Assembly (NCBI GenBank): GCA_019973575.1
Contig: BPUI01000002.1
Coordinates: 558,001-622,000, forward strand
Length of the DNA: 64,000 nucleotides
Origin: Gemmatimonadetes bacterium T265
Lineage (GTDB): Bacteria; Gemmatimonadota; Gemmatimonadetes; Gemmatimonadales; Gemmatimonadaceae
Reading direction: 5' to 3'
The notes below the pieces were generated by a model. That model was given only the letters and a program-made list of their open reading frames with translations. It had not been told where the DNA came from and ran no database searches. This document shows, piece by piece, positions 52,394 to 61,499 of the stretch. The first letter of the stretch is position 1; each line of letters starts with the position of its first letter. Made by a program: the position numbers and the translations under genes.

Positions 52394-53578
52394 ATGCGCA
52401 CGTACGCCGCACGCACCACACCCGCCGCGCTCGCCGTCCTCAGTCTCGCCGCCGTCGGCCTTGCCGCGTGCGCGAGCGATCCCGTCGCGCCCGCGACGCT
52501 CGCCGCCGGCGCGCTCTCCCCGGCGCGCGCCGCCGAGTCGGGCACGGGCGCCGTGTACACGCTCAGCAACGCCGTCAGCGGCAATCAGGTCATCGCCTTC
52601 CGTCGTGCCGCCGACGGCAGCCTCGCCGCGCTCGGCGCGTACCCGACCGGGGGCACCGGCACGGGCGGCGCGGTCGACCCGTTGCAGTCGCAGTACTCGG
52701 TCATCCTCGGCGACGGTCACCGCTTGCTGTTCGCGGTCGATGCGGGGAGCAACAGTGTGACGAGCTTCCGCGTCGCCGACGACGGCAGCCTGTCGCTCGT
52801 CGATCACGTCGGATCGGATGGCGTGCGCCCAATCAGCCTGGCGCTTCACGGCGATCTGCTCTACGTGCTCAACTCGGGCGGCAACCGGGTGCACGGCTTC
52901 CGGGTCGCCGCGTCGGGTCACCTCGCGTCGATCCGGGGCTCGACCGGTCTGCTCGGCGCCGGGGCTGCTGGCGCGTCGACGATCCGCTTCGCCGGCGACG
53001 GCCGTGCGCTCGTCGTGACCGAGCGCGTGAGCAACCGCCTCGAGACGTTCCCGATCGCGGCTGACGGCCGTCCCGGCGCACCGGTCGTCACGACGTCGGC
53101 GGCCGCGACCCCGTTCGGCTTCGACGTGACCGGGAATACGGTGATCGTCGCGGATGCCACGAGCCCGGGACAGGAAGCTGCGGCCTCGTCGTACCGGTTA
53201 GGTAGCGGGGGAACGCTCTCCGTCGCTACCGCGGCACTCGGCGTCGGCGGCCAGGGTGCGTGCTGGGTGATCGCCACCAACGACGGCCGTTACGCCTACA
53301 CCGTGAACGCCGCGACCGCGAGCCTCGCACCCCTCGCCGTGGGCAGCGACGGTCGACTGACCCTCGCGACCCCCGGTACACCCCCGGCTTCGGCCGGCAC
53401 CGGTGCCGCGCCGCTCGATCCGGCGTTCTCGGGCGACAATAAGTTCCTGTACGTGTTAAAAGCCGGCACCGGCACGATCGGCGCGTTCCAGGTCGGCGCC
53501 GACCACGGTCTCAACGCCGCGGGCGACACGTTTGTCGGCGCGCCGGCGAGCGGGCTGCAGGGGCTCGCGGCGTTCTAG
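52394..53578 (+). CDS. Secreted beta-propeller lipoprotein (lactonase/YncE-like)
   Basis: A 394-residue protein with a lipobox (VGLAACAS, Cys about 20). Seven-blade propeller-type repeats follow: GAVYTLSNA-x-NQVIAFRRAADGSL, LFAVDAGSNSVTSFRVADDGSL, LYVLNSGGNRVHGFRVAASG, YAYTVNAATASLAPL and LYVLKAGTGTIGAFQV. The pattern is that of 6-phosphogluconolactonase/YncE-like propellers, but the enzymatic function is unproven. The ATG is chosen at the signal peptide; the frame is open about 100 bp further upstream. Confidence 0.75.
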   Translation: MRTYAARTTPAALAVLSLAAVGLAACASDPVAPATLAAGALSPARAAESGTGAVYTLSNAVSGNQVIAFRRAADGSLAALGAYPTGGTGTGGAVDPLQSQYSVILGDGHRLLFAVDAGSNSVTSFRVADDGSLSLVDHVGSDGVRPISLALHGDLLYVLNSGGNRVHGFRVAASGHLASIRGSTGLLGAGAAGASTIRFAGDGRALVVTERVSNRLETFPIAADGRPGAPVVTTSAAATPFGFDVTGNTVIVADATSPGQEAAASSYRLGSGGTLSVATAALGVGGQGACWVIATNDGRYAYTVNAATASLAPLAVGSDGRLTLATPGTPPASAGTGAAPLDPAFSGDNKFLYVLKAGTGTIGAFQVGADHGLNAAGDTFVGAPASGLQGLAAF

Positions 53579-53605
53579 CGCGACTGGCGATCGCGTTGAT
53601 CACGG

Positions 53606-53633
53606 GTGGACCCCCGCGCATGCGGGGGTGACG
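53606..53633. repeat. Palindromic repeat GTGGACCCCCGC...GCGGGGGTGAC
   Basis: ACCCCCGC (53610-53617) and GCGGGGGT (53622-53629) form a perfect 8-bp stem with loop GCAT, 31 bp past the propeller-gene stop. It may act as its terminator. Closely related units recur at 63587-63715, so it is also a dispersed repeat. Confidence 0.7.
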
Positions 53634-53959
53634 TCCGACGGGCAGCGCGGCGTGACACGCTTTCACCGTCACCCCGCGAGGTGTTCGCCGAAGACGGCGG
53701 GGGTCCGCCGCTGCCCGAGGCGGGTGCTGACGCGCCCGGGCTGGCTCGTTTGAGGGACCGCCGCGACGTGCGGCGCGGGGTCGTGTCGCACCAGCGCAAC
53801 ACGACCGCGCGCCGTGCGCTGCGGCGACGCGCGTAAATCGTTGCACGTCAGAGAGTTGCGCACGGGCGCGCGCGCCGCGGTGGGTGGCGGGGTGTGTGCA
53901 ACCCGGCGGCGGTGACACGGTGGTTGCGCCACCGCCCACCCCCTGCCATCTCCCCTCGC
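53634..53959. other. 326-bp intergenic stretch with a second degenerate repeat
   Basis: Around 53668-53710 there is a looser unit (GTCACCCCGCG ... GGCGGGGGTCCGCC) related to the palindrome just upstream. No gene is supported; the open frames read Arg/Pro-rich translation of the repeats. Confidence 0.4.
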
Positions 53960-54307
53960 ATGCCCCGCGGTCTTTCCACGCGCCTCCGGTCCGAGACCGA
54001 GGCGGTCGCGTCCCACGCGCTGCTCGTGCTCCGCGCGCACGTCCTGCGCGACGTCTCGCGCGGAACGTCGGCCGACGGCGCGCGCGCCTTCCTCGTCTAC
54101 GTCGACGGGGTGCCGTTGCGGTGGCGCTTCGCCCGGAGCGGGCGTGCCGCCGAGGCGTGCGAGCGGCGCGCGCGGGGCGTGCCGGCACACGAGGCCGAAC
54201 GTGTGCGCGCGGTGTGGGTGCCGGCGGCGCCGCTGGCGGACCTCGCGCGGGTGCTGCGCACTCCCGAGCCGCCCGGGCGCGGGGGACGCCGGCGCGACTC
54301 CGTCTAA
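53960..54307 (+). CDS. Hypothetical small protein
   Basis: A 115-residue protein with no recognised domain. It has a basic start (MPRGLSTRLRSETE), a predicted alpha-beta core (LLVLRAHVLRDVSRG, AFLVYVDGVPLRWRFARSG) and a Pro/Arg-rich end. No signal peptide and no strong ribosome-binding site. Real coding is plausible but not certain. Confidence 0.35.
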   Translation: MPRGLSTRLRSETEAVASHALLVLRAHVLRDVSRGTSADGARAFLVYVDGVPLRWRFARSGRAAEACERRARGVPAHEAERVRAVWVPAAPLADLARVLRTPEPPGRGGRRRDSV

Positions 54308-54493
54308 CGCCGGAGCGGCTCGCGCGCGCCGAATGCGCCAGGAACTCGCGCCGGCGCGTGACGGTTGGGCACGAGGTGGACTCGCTGGGGCTGGCGCGCG
54401 AGGCGTGCGTGGGAATATTCGCATAGTGGGCCGACGGCGGCCCGCACGCATCCGCTGACGCCGTTTCGGGTCGTACGTCCCCAGCCAACGCTC

Positions 54494-55021
54494 ATGCGGC
54501 ACCTCTGTCGGCCCGTCCGGTCCTCGCTTTGTGCGCGCCTCGTGGCCGGGTTGGCGGCGGTGGTCGCGAGTGGCCCGGCCGCCACGGGCCGCGCTCAGGC
54601 GCCCGCACGTGGGCTGCCGGTTGTGGCGGCGCAGACCGACTCGGCCGACGCGGTCGCGTTCCTCGACACGTTGCAAACCGCGGTCGCGCGGGACGACCGA
54701 CGTGCGGTCGCGGCGCTCGTGGCGTACCCGGCGCGCCTCTGGGACGGGCGGCGCACGCAACGCGTGAGGAGCGTGGGCGCGTTCCTCCACGTTTATCCGC
54801 AGGTCATGTCGAACGGGCTGCGGCGCGACGTCGCCGCGGCAACCGCCGACAGCCTGTTCACCAACTGGCAGGGCGTGATGTTCGCCCGCGGGCGCGTGTG
54901 GTTCCGCCGGACGGGCGCCCGCAGCGCGGGGCCGTACCGGGTGGTGACGATCAACGCGCCTGTGTCCGCCCCGCGCGCTGCGCCCTCCCGTGCCCGGCGC
55001 CCAACCCCGGCGCCCCTGTGA
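54494..55021 (+). CDS. Exported hypothetical protein
   Basis: A 175-residue protein with a signal peptide (Arg-rich n-region, LVAGLAAVVAS core, cleavage near GRAQA). The mature domain (FLDTLQTAVARDDRRAVAALVAYPARLW ... FTNWQGVMFARGRVWF) resembles small exported alpha+beta domains with a NTF2-like helix, common in Gram-negatives, of unknown role. It ends in a Pro/Arg tail. The ATG is chosen at the signal peptide. Confidence 0.55.
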   Translation: MRHLCRPVRSSLCARLVAGLAAVVASGPAATGRAQAPARGLPVVAAQTDSADAVAFLDTLQTAVARDDRRAVAALVAYPARLWDGRRTQRVRSVGAFLHVYPQVMSNGLRRDVAAATADSLFTNWQGVMFARGRVWFRRTGARSAGPYRVVTINAPVSAPRAAPSRARRPTPAPL

Positions 55022-55278
55022 TGATCCGACCCGCCGTTCGCTCCGCGTTCGGCCGCGCGCTGCGCGCGGCCGCGGACAGTGGCGGCGTCGGATGCGCACC
55101 GGAGGGATCGACGTCCGGCGGGCGGAGTGCGGCGTGAGGACGCTATCGTCAGTACGCGACCGTCGCGGCGAGCGCGGGCTGCGGCCTCGCGCGTTCGTGT
55201 CAGAGACGCCCCGACTTCACGATAGGTCGTCGTCACACGGGCGCATCTCTCGCCTGCGTACACGCACCGCCGAAGCCG

Positions 55279-55974
55279 ATGGGAACATCCGCCTCACTTC
55301 CGGAGACGCCGAGTCCGTCGCCCGGTTCGTCCGTGGGCCGGCCGGTCAGCGACGGCCCCGCCGCTCACCGCTCCGACTGGACGGCGCGCGTCACCGCCGC
55401 GCGACACGGGGCGGAGGTGCTGGCGATCGGCGCGGCCGCGCTCTACTTCGGCTACCAATTTCTCGACGGGTGGCGGCGCACCAACCTGGACGTAACGCTT
55501 CGCACGCAGCGCGCGCCGGCAGTCGGGGCGCCCGACAGGGTCGCGGCGAGCGACCACCTCGCAATCCTCGCGGACCTCGTGAAGGGCGCGAACGGGTCGG
55601 TGCGGTTCGGGCTCGCGCAGGCGCGCGTGACGTGCCCGACGCACCCGGCCGCGGCGCCGATCGTCGTCGACCTCGTCGACGGGCGGCGCGTCGCGTACGA
55701 AGGGGACACGGTCCGGTGGGGCCGCTACGCGGACCGCGACTACCACATCGCGGCCGGCGAGCGGTTGCAACTCGCGGGGCTGGTCACGGTGCCGCGCGCT
55801 GCGGCGTGCGTAGTCGAGGTCGTCGTCAGCGCGCCGGACGATTTTCCGGGGAGTAGCCCGTACGCCCACCAGTGGCAGGCGACGACGGTGTCGTTGCCGC
55901 GGGAGGAGGGGGCGGACACGGCGCCCCCCGTCGTGCCGGCCGACGGGGGGCGCGTTAGGCGGCGCGGGTCGTGA
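55279..55974 (+). CDS. Membrane-anchored hypothetical protein
   Basis: A 231-residue protein. A Pro/Ser-rich N-terminus precedes one hydrophobic helix (AEVLAIGAAALYFGYQFL, about 44-62), then an extracytoplasmic domain with strands (VRFGLAQARVTCPT, DYHIAAGERLQLAGLV) and two Cys that could pair. No family recognised. The preceding 257 bp (55022-55278) hold nothing I can identify. Confidence 0.5.
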   Translation: MGTSASLPETPSPSPGSSVGRPVSDGPAAHRSDWTARVTAARHGAEVLAIGAAALYFGYQFLDGWRRTNLDVTLRTQRAPAVGAPDRVAASDHLAILADLVKGANGSVRFGLAQARVTCPTHPAAAPIVVDLVDGRRVAYEGDTVRWGRYADRDYHIAAGERLQLAGLVTVPRAAACVVEVVVSAPDDFPGSSPYAHQWQATTVSLPREEGADTAPPVVPADGGRVRRRGS

Positions 55975-56020
55975 CCGCGCGTGGCGGTCGAGATCGGCGC
56001 GTCCCGATACGCCGACCGGG

Positions 56021-57040
56021 TCAGGCCAGGACGACGTCCACGCCGCCCAGCGCCCGCACGCGTCCGACGTCGGCGCTCGCGTCACGCTCCGCCGGGAAGT
56101 GGAAGTCGGAGGTCGGCGCCCCGGCCACGTCCCACATCGTCGCCGCGTCGCCGCCCGCGCTGGTCGCGATCCAGCGCGCGGTGCCGCTCAACACCCGCGT
56201 CGCGTAGGTGACGCCCGCGGGCAGGTTGACGCCGTCGCCGCCCGCGAGCCGGTGCTCCTCGCCGTCGACCATGACGGCGAGCGCGCCGTCGAGCAGGTAG
56301 AGGAACTGGTGCGTGCGCGCGTGCCGCATCGCGGGCAGCGCGGCGCCACGTCCGGCCTCGATGACGCGCATGTCGACGACGGCGTCGCACTGGGCGGCGG
56401 TGAGCACGGCCGTCGAGAGGTGGCCGAAGAGGACGCGGCGCAGCCCGAACCCCGCCTCGAGGAAGTACGAGGTGTGGCCGTCGGGCAGAACCTGGTCCGA
56501 CTCGCCGATCGGGGTGGCCGCGGCGAACGGCGCGTCAACGCGCAGCACGCGGTGCTTCGCCTGCGCCGCGATGAGGCGCGGCACGTCGAAGGGGCGCCCA
56601 GCGGGCGGTAGCCCGGTCAGCGCCCAGACCTCGCCGGCGTCGCCGAAGAAGCTCTCCCACCCGCCCGGCGCGACGACGCCGAAGAACTGGCTCCGCGGCG
56701 CGACCGACTGATACGCGTGCGCGTCGCCGGGCTTCACGTACGCGAAGTCGCCGGGCGCGAGCACGCGACTCGTGTCGTCGCACCAGACCTGGAGCTTGCC
56801 CCGCGTGCAGAACCACGTGTCGTGCTCGCGCTCGTGCTGGTGCATCGGGATCGGGAAGCGGTCGCGCGGCGCGTCGCAGACCACCGCGCCGAAGCCGCCG
56901 GCGGTCTCGTGCGTGCCGGCGACGGTGCGGATGATCTGTCCCGCGACGAGGTGCGAGAGGCCCTCGCCCGCGCGCACGACGTACGGAACGGCGTGGCCGG
57001 GGAGCGCGGCGGTGTGGGGCGCGGCGGCGGTCTGGGTCAT
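56021..57040 (-). CDS. Bicupin dioxygenase (quercetin 2,3-dioxygenase-like)
   Basis: A 339-residue bicupin. The first cupin has PMHQHEREHDTWFCTRGKLQV with the His-x-His metal ligands, then PGDFAYVKPGDAHAY. The second has LPAMRHARTHQFLYLLDGALAV and GGDGVNLPAGVTY, with fewer obvious metal ligands. This outline fits quercetinase-type flavonol dioxygenases, which open the quercetin C-ring and release CO. It lies 23 bp downstream of the VOC dioxygenase gene on the same strand. The start ATG 57040 has GAGAGGA upstream. Confidence 0.8.
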   Translation of the reverse strand: MTQTAAAPHTAALPGHAVPYVVRAGEGLSHLVAGQIIRTVAGTHETAGGFGAVVCDAPRDRFPIPMHQHEREHDTWFCTRGKLQVWCDDTSRVLAPGDFAYVKPGDAHAYQSVAPRSQFFGVVAPGGWESFFGDAGEVWALTGLPPAGRPFDVPRLIAAQAKHRVLRVDAPFAAATPIGESDQVLPDGHTSYFLEAGFGLRRVLFGHLSTAVLTAAQCDAVVDMRVIEAGRGAALPAMRHARTHQFLYLLDGALAVMVDGEEHRLAGGDGVNLPAGVTYATRVLSGTARWIATSAGGDAATMWDVAGAPTSDFHFPAERDASADVGRVRALGGVDVVLA

Positions 57041-57063
57041 CGGGTCCTCTCTCGGTCGGAGCG

Positions 57064-57954
57064 TCAGGCGAACGGGATGGCGAGCTGGGCGGCCTTGCAC
57101 TCGGGCGTCTTGGGCGGCGCGATGCCCCACTGGTCGGTGCGTCCCGCCGGCCACGTCCAGTCGGCGGGGCCGCCGACGCGGTAGCCGTCGTCGACCTGCA
57201 GCACCTCGGTCGTGTACTCGACGACGAAGCCGAAAGGGTCGACGAAGTAGGCGAACACGTTGTCGCCGGGCCCGTGGCGGCCGGGACCCCAGCCGATCGG
57301 CACGCCGTGGTCGACGACGCGCCCCGCGGCGCGCATCACGCCCTCCCACGTGGGCACCTGGAACGCCACGTGGTTGAGCGTGTTCGCGGGCGCCGCGGCG
57401 ATGACCACCGAGTGGTGGTCGCGGTTGGTGCGCACGAAGGCCATCATCGTCGAGCGGTCCGACAGGCGGAAGCCGAGCGCCAGCTCGAAGAAGCGGACGT
57501 CGCGCGCGACGTCGTCGCTGTTGACGTTGACGTGCGCGAGGCGCTCGGGCCGGTCGCGGTCGTAGGGCCGCGGCTCGGCCCGCACGTCGCCCTGCACGAT
57601 GCGGATCGTGCGGCCCTGCCCGTCCCGCGCCGCGACGCCCACGCCGCCTCCGTGCTCGTCGAGCGGCCGCGCGCCGTGCACGAGAGCCGCACCCTCCGCG
57701 GCCATCGCCGCCCCGAGCGCGTCGAGGTCGGCCGCGGGCGCGGCGCGGAAGGTCATCGAGCGGATGGCGGCGCGGGGGCCCACGTGCAGCGCGAGCAGGT
57801 GCGGGTCGTCGCCAGTGCCGCGCAGCCAGGCCGTGTCCGCGCGGCGCTCGGCGAGTTCGAGCCCCCAGACGGTCGCGTAGAACTCGGCCGCGGCGTCGAG
57901 CTCCGCGACCTCGAGGTCGACGCTGCGCAGGCCCTGGAGCGGGAACTCGGTCAT
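57064..57954 (-). CDS. Extradiol ring-cleavage dioxygenase, VOC superfamily
   Basis: A 296-residue two-domain VOC protein like type I catechol 2,3-dioxygenases. The N-terminal domain starts LRSVDLEVAELDAAAEFYATVWGLEL. The C-terminal catalytic domain has metal ligands in LAHVNVNSDD (His), TLNHVAFQVPTW (His) and FGFVVEYTTEV (Glu). Iron-dependent meta-cleavage of a catechol-type ring is expected; the substrate is unknown. Divergent from the MhpA-like hydroxylase, which could supply its diol substrate. Confidence 0.82.
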   Translation of the reverse strand: MTEFPLQGLRSVDLEVAELDAAAEFYATVWGLELAERRADTAWLRGTGDDPHLLALHVGPRAAIRSMTFRAAPAADLDALGAAMAAEGAALVHGARPLDEHGGGVGVAARDGQGRTIRIVQGDVRAEPRPYDRDRPERLAHVNVNSDDVARDVRFFELALGFRLSDRSTMMAFVRTNRDHHSVVIAAAPANTLNHVAFQVPTWEGVMRAAGRVVDHGVPIGWGPGRHGPGDNVFAYFVDPFGFVVEYTTEVLQVDDGYRVGGPADWTWPAGRTDQWGIAPPKTPECKAAQLAIPFA

Positions 57955-57978
57955 CGGCGGCCGTGGTTTGCGATCATC

Positions 57979-57994
57979 CGTTCAAGCACGAACA
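57979..57994. promoter_or_regulatory. Possible operator, GTTC-N6-GAAC
   Basis: A short dyad in the AT-richer 154-bp spacer (57955-58108) between the two divergent dioxygenase/hydroxylase units. A regulator binding here could control both directions; no regulator gene is nearby. Confidence 0.3.
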
Positions 57995-58108
57995 AAATAT
58001 CCGGCGACTCTTTACAACGCTAACCGGCTCGAACCAATTTGGGAGCGCGTCGACCGAAACCGACGGCGCTCCCGCCCACCCCTCACGCGCCCGACGATCC
58101 ACTCCGTG

Positions 58109-59722
58109 ATGTACGACGTCGCCGTCGTCGGCTGCGGCCCCGTGGGGGCGCTCGCCGCCAACCTCGCGGCCGGGGCGGGGCTCCGCACGCTCGTGGTCGA
58201 CCGCGAGGCGGAGCCCCATCCGCTGCCGCGGGCGGTGCACCTCGACCACGAGATGATGCGGCTCTTCCAGGGCGCCGGGCTCGTCGAGCGCCTCGTGCCG
58301 GTGATGCGCGAAACGGAGGGGCACCTGCACGTCGGCGCCGACCGCGGCGTGATCCGCTACCTCGGCACGGCGGGGCGCCCCAGGCCCTTCGGGTGGGCCA
58401 ACGACTACTTCTTCTACCAGCCCGAGCTCGAGGACGTACTCCGCGACGGCCTCGCGCGGTTCCCGCACGCGGAGCTGCGGCTCGGCGTCGAGCTGGAGCG
58501 CCTGGACCAGGACGCGGACGGCGTCACGCTCGCCCTCCGCGCGGGCGACGAACCCTCGGCCGTGCGGGCCCGCTTCGTCGTCGCGTGCGACGGCGCGCGC
58601 AGCCGCGTGCGCAAGGCGTTAGGCATCCCGCTCGACGACCTCGACTTCGAGGAGCCGTGGCTCGTGGTCGACGCGGCGGTCGACGGGCCGGTCCGCTTCC
58701 CCGACCTGTGGGGCGTCCCCGACGCGGCCGACCTGCAGCGGCTCTCGGTGATGGTGTGCGACCCGGCTCGCCCCGCGACCGTGGTGCCGGGGCGCGGCAA
58801 CCTGCGCCGGTGGGAGTTCATGCTGCTCCCGGGCGAGGACGACGCCGAGATGATGCGGCCGGAACGGGTCGCGGCGCTGCTCGCGCCGTACCTTGAGGGG
58901 GTGCCGCACCGGATCGTGCGCGCGGCGACGTACCGCTTCCACGGGCTGATCGCCGAGCGGTGGCGCGACGGGCGCGTGTTCCTCGCGGGGGACGCGGCGC
59001 ACCAGACGCCGCCCTTCTTCGGCCAGGGGATGTGCCACGGGATGCGCGACGCGGCGAACCTCGCGTGGAAGCTCGACCTCGTCGCGCGCGGGGTCGCCGG
59101 GCCGGCGCTGCTCGACACCTACCAGCCCGAGCGCGACCCGCACGTGCGGAGCGTGGTCACGGCCGCGGTCGAGGCGGGGCGCTACATCTGCGAACTCGAC
59201 CCCGTGCGCGCGGGCGCGCGCGACGCCGCACTCCGCGAGCGGGCCAGGCAGGGCGCGCCGAGTACGGCCGCGGACCTTATCCCGCCGCTCCGGGAGGGCG
59301 CGATCGCGCGGGGGACGCCGGGGGCGGGGGAGCGCTTCGTCCAGCCCCGGGTCGACACGCCGGGCGGGCGCGTGCTCCTCGACGACGCGACGGGGCAGGG
59401 CTGGCGGCTGTTCGCGCGGGGCGCCGCGGCGTTCGGACGGGCCCGCGCCGCGGCGGGGGCGCTCGCGCCGTTAGGCGTGACGCCGGTCGACGCGGACGCG
59501 CTCGCCGACGACGGCACGCTCGCGCGGTGGTTCGACGACCGGGGCGTGCGGGCCGTGCTGGTCCGGCCCGACTTCTACGTGTTCGGGACCGCGGCCGACG
59601 ACGCGGACGTGTTGGTCGCCGCGGCCTACGACGCGCTGGCCTTGCGCGCGCCGGCGTCGCGGCCGGCGCCGCTCGTCGGCGTCAGCGGCGCCGTCGCCAT
59701 TCACCAGGGAGAACAGGCTTGA
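58109..59722 (+). CDS. FAD-dependent aromatic hydroxylase, MhpA-like
   Basis: A 537-residue group A flavoprotein monooxygenase. FAD motifs: VAVVGCGPVGALAANLAA (GxGxxG), VVACDGARSRVRKALGI (DG), GRVFLAGDAAHQTPPFFGQGM (GD). The C-terminal thioredoxin-like extension is present, as in MhpA (3-(3-hydroxyphenyl)propionate hydroxylase). It probably makes a diol from a phenolic acid in the aromatic pathway. The TTG start of the next gene overlaps its stop. ATG 58109 is preceded by an in-frame GTG at 58106. Confidence 0.87.
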   Translation: MYDVAVVGCGPVGALAANLAAGAGLRTLVVDREAEPHPLPRAVHLDHEMMRLFQGAGLVERLVPVMRETEGHLHVGADRGVIRYLGTAGRPRPFGWANDYFFYQPELEDVLRDGLARFPHAELRLGVELERLDQDADGVTLALRAGDEPSAVRARFVVACDGARSRVRKALGIPLDDLDFEEPWLVVDAAVDGPVRFPDLWGVPDAADLQRLSVMVCDPARPATVVPGRGNLRRWEFMLLPGEDDAEMMRPERVAALLAPYLEGVPHRIVRAATYRFHGLIAERWRDGRVFLAGDAAHQTPPFFGQGMCHGMRDAANLAWKLDLVARGVAGPALLDTYQPERDPHVRSVVTAAVEAGRYICELDPVRAGARDAALRERARQGAPSTAADLIPPLREGAIARGTPGAGERFVQPRVDTPGGRVLLDDATGQGWRLFARGAAAFGRARAAAGALAPLGVTPVDADALADDGTLARWFDDRGVRAVLVRPDFYVFGTAADDADVLVAAAYDALALRAPASRPAPLVGVSGAVAIHQGEQA

Positions 59723-60597
59723 AGCTCGCATCTTTCCGCCGGCCCGACGGCACGCCCGGCTTCGGCCGGGTCGAAGGCGACGCGGTCATCGACCTCGGGG
59801 CGGCCGGCGGAGGCGCCGCGGGCGCGCCCGCCGACCTGAAGGGCGCGCTCGCCGCCGGCCTGCTCGCCGGCGGCGCGGTCGGGCGCCTAACAGACGGCGC
59901 GCGCCACGCGCTCGCCGAGGTCGAGCTGCTGCCGGTCGTGCCGAACCCGTCCAAGGTGCTCTGCGTCGGCCACAACTACGAGAGCCACCGCCAGGAGACC
60001 GGCCGCCCGAAGGTCGACCACCCGTCGGTCTTCACGCGCTTCGCCGACACGCTCGTGGCGTACGGCCGGCCGATCGTGCGCCCGCGCGCGTCGACCAGCC
60101 TCGACTTCGAGGGGGAGCTCGCGGTGGTCATCGGCCGCGGCGGGCGCGCGATCCCGGAAGAGGAGGCGCTCGAGCACGTCGCGGGGTACGCGTGCTTCAA
60201 CGACGCGAGCGTGCGCGACTGGCAGTGGCACACGAGCCAGTTCACGCCGGGCAAGAACTTCCCGGGCACCGGCGCCTTCGGCCCGTGGATGGTCACCCCC
60301 GACGAGGCGGGCGACCTTTCGGAAGTGCACGTCACCACGCGCCTCAATGGCGAGGTCGTCCAGGACCAGCCGATCGGCGAGATGATCTTCTCGGTGCCGC
60401 GGATCATCGCCTACGTTTCGGCCTTCACGCCGCTCTCGCCGGGGGACGTGATCGCGACCGGCACGCCGGGCGGGGTCGGCGCCAAGCGCCAGCCGCCGCT
60501 GTGGCTGCGGCCCGGCGACCGGGTCGAGGTCGCGATCGGGCCCGTCGGGACGCTGTCCAACCCGGTCGTCGGCGAAGGCGACGGCGCGCCCGCGTGA
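59719..60597 (+). CDS. Fumarylacetoacetate hydrolase family protein
   Basis: A 292-residue FAH-family enzyme. Metal ligands lie in SLDFEGELAVVIGR (Glu, Glu) and ACFNDASVRDWQ (Asp). KNFPGTGAFGPWMVTPDE and GDVIATGTPGGVGAKRQPP are typical. Family members hydrolyse fumarylpyruvate-type or acylpyruvate products, or decarboxylate 2-oxo acids after ring cleavage. TTG 59719 overlaps the previous stop and is preceded by AGGGAGAACAGGC. Together with the hydroxylase it forms a ring-cleavage module. Confidence 0.9.
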   Translation: MKLASFRRPDGTPGFGRVEGDAVIDLGAAGGGAAGAPADLKGALAAGLLAGGAVGRLTDGARHALAEVELLPVVPNPSKVLCVGHNYESHRQETGRPKVDHPSVFTRFADTLVAYGRPIVRPRASTSLDFEGELAVVIGRGGRAIPEEEALEHVAGYACFNDASVRDWQWHTSQFTPGKNFPGTGAFGPWMVTPDEAGDLSEVHVTTRLNGEVVQDQPIGEMIFSVPRIIAYVSAFTPLSPGDVIATGTPGGVGAKRQPPLWLRPGDRVEVAIGPVGTLSNPVVGEGDGAPA

Positions 60598-60629
60598 CCT
60601 CCGCCTGACTTCTGCCTAACGCCCGGTCG

Positions 60630-61499
60630 ATGCAACCCGCCGCGGAGCGCGCCGCGATCGCGGCCATGGGCCGCGCGCTCGGGCCGGGCGTACTCGAGGC
60701 GGTGTACGCCCTCTACCGGCCCGAACAGGACCGGCTCGCCGCGGCGCAGCCGGTCACGGCCGCGGACCTGGCGTACGGCGACCACCCGCGGCAGGCGCTG
60801 GACCTGTACGCCCCGGCGGAAAGTCAGGAGGCGCGCGGCCCCGCGCCCGTCTTGCTGTGGGTGCACGGGGGCGGGTTCTTGCGCGGCGAGAAGCGCGCCC
60901 CCGACCACCCGTTCAACGCGCACGTCGGGCGCTGGGCGGCGCGGCGCGGGATGTTAGGCGCGGTGATGAACTACCGCCTGGCCCCCGACGCGACGTGGCC
61001 GAGCGGGGGCGAGGACGTCGCCGCGGCGGTCGATTGGCTGCGCGCGCACGCCGCCGCCCGCGGCGCAGACCCGGAGTGCGTCGTGCTCGCGGGCACCTCG
61101 GCGGGGGCGGTCCACGTCGCGACCGCGCTCCGGCTCCGCCCGGACCTGCCCGTGCGGGCGGCCGTGCTGCTGTCCGGGCTCTACGGCTTCACGCCGCTCG
61201 ACGAGCGCGACACGCTGTACTATGGCGTGCAGGCGCTCTACGCCGGCCGCCGGCCGCGCGACGCGGTCGTCGACACGGCCGTGCCATTGTTCGTCGCCTG
61301 CGCCGAACTCGACCCGCCGCGTTTCCAGGCCGAAACGCTGGGGCTGCTCGCCGCGCGCCTGGAACGGCACGGGCGGATGCCGCGCGCCTACGTCGCGAGC
61401 GGGCACAACCACTTCAGCCTCGCCTACCACCTCGGGGGCGCGGACACGCGGCTCGGCGACGAGGTGCTCGCCTTCGTACGCGCGGCGGTCGCGTGCTGA
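60630..61499 (+). CDS. Alpha/beta-hydrolase esterase, HSL family
   Basis: A 289-residue esterase of the hormone-sensitive lipase family: oxyanion-hole motif WVHGGGFLRGE, nucleophile in LAGTSAGAVH (Ser), Asp in ACAELDPPRFQAE and His in SGHNHFSLAYH. It may release aromatic acids from esters and so feed the downstream PobA/Pca steps. It overlaps the next gene by 7 bases. Confidence 0.88.
   Translation: MQPAAERAAIAAMGRALGPGVLEAVYALYRPEQDRLAAAQPVTAADLAYGDHPRQALDLYAPAESQEARGPAPVLLWVHGGGFLRGEKRAPDHPFNAHVGRWAARRGMLGAVMNYRLAPDATWPSGGEDVAAAVDWLRAHAAARGADPECVVLAGTSAGAVHVATALRLRPDLPVRAAVLLSGLYGFTPLDERDTLYYGVQALYAGRRPRDAVVDTAVPLFVACAELDPPRFQAETLGLLAARLERHGRMPRAYVASGHNHFSLAYHLGGADTRLGDEVLAFVRAAVAC

Noticed and set aside
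53606-53836. Small open frame starting MDPRACGGD
   Set aside because: It begins inside a palindromic repeat; such peptides are typical mis-annotations of repeat DNA.
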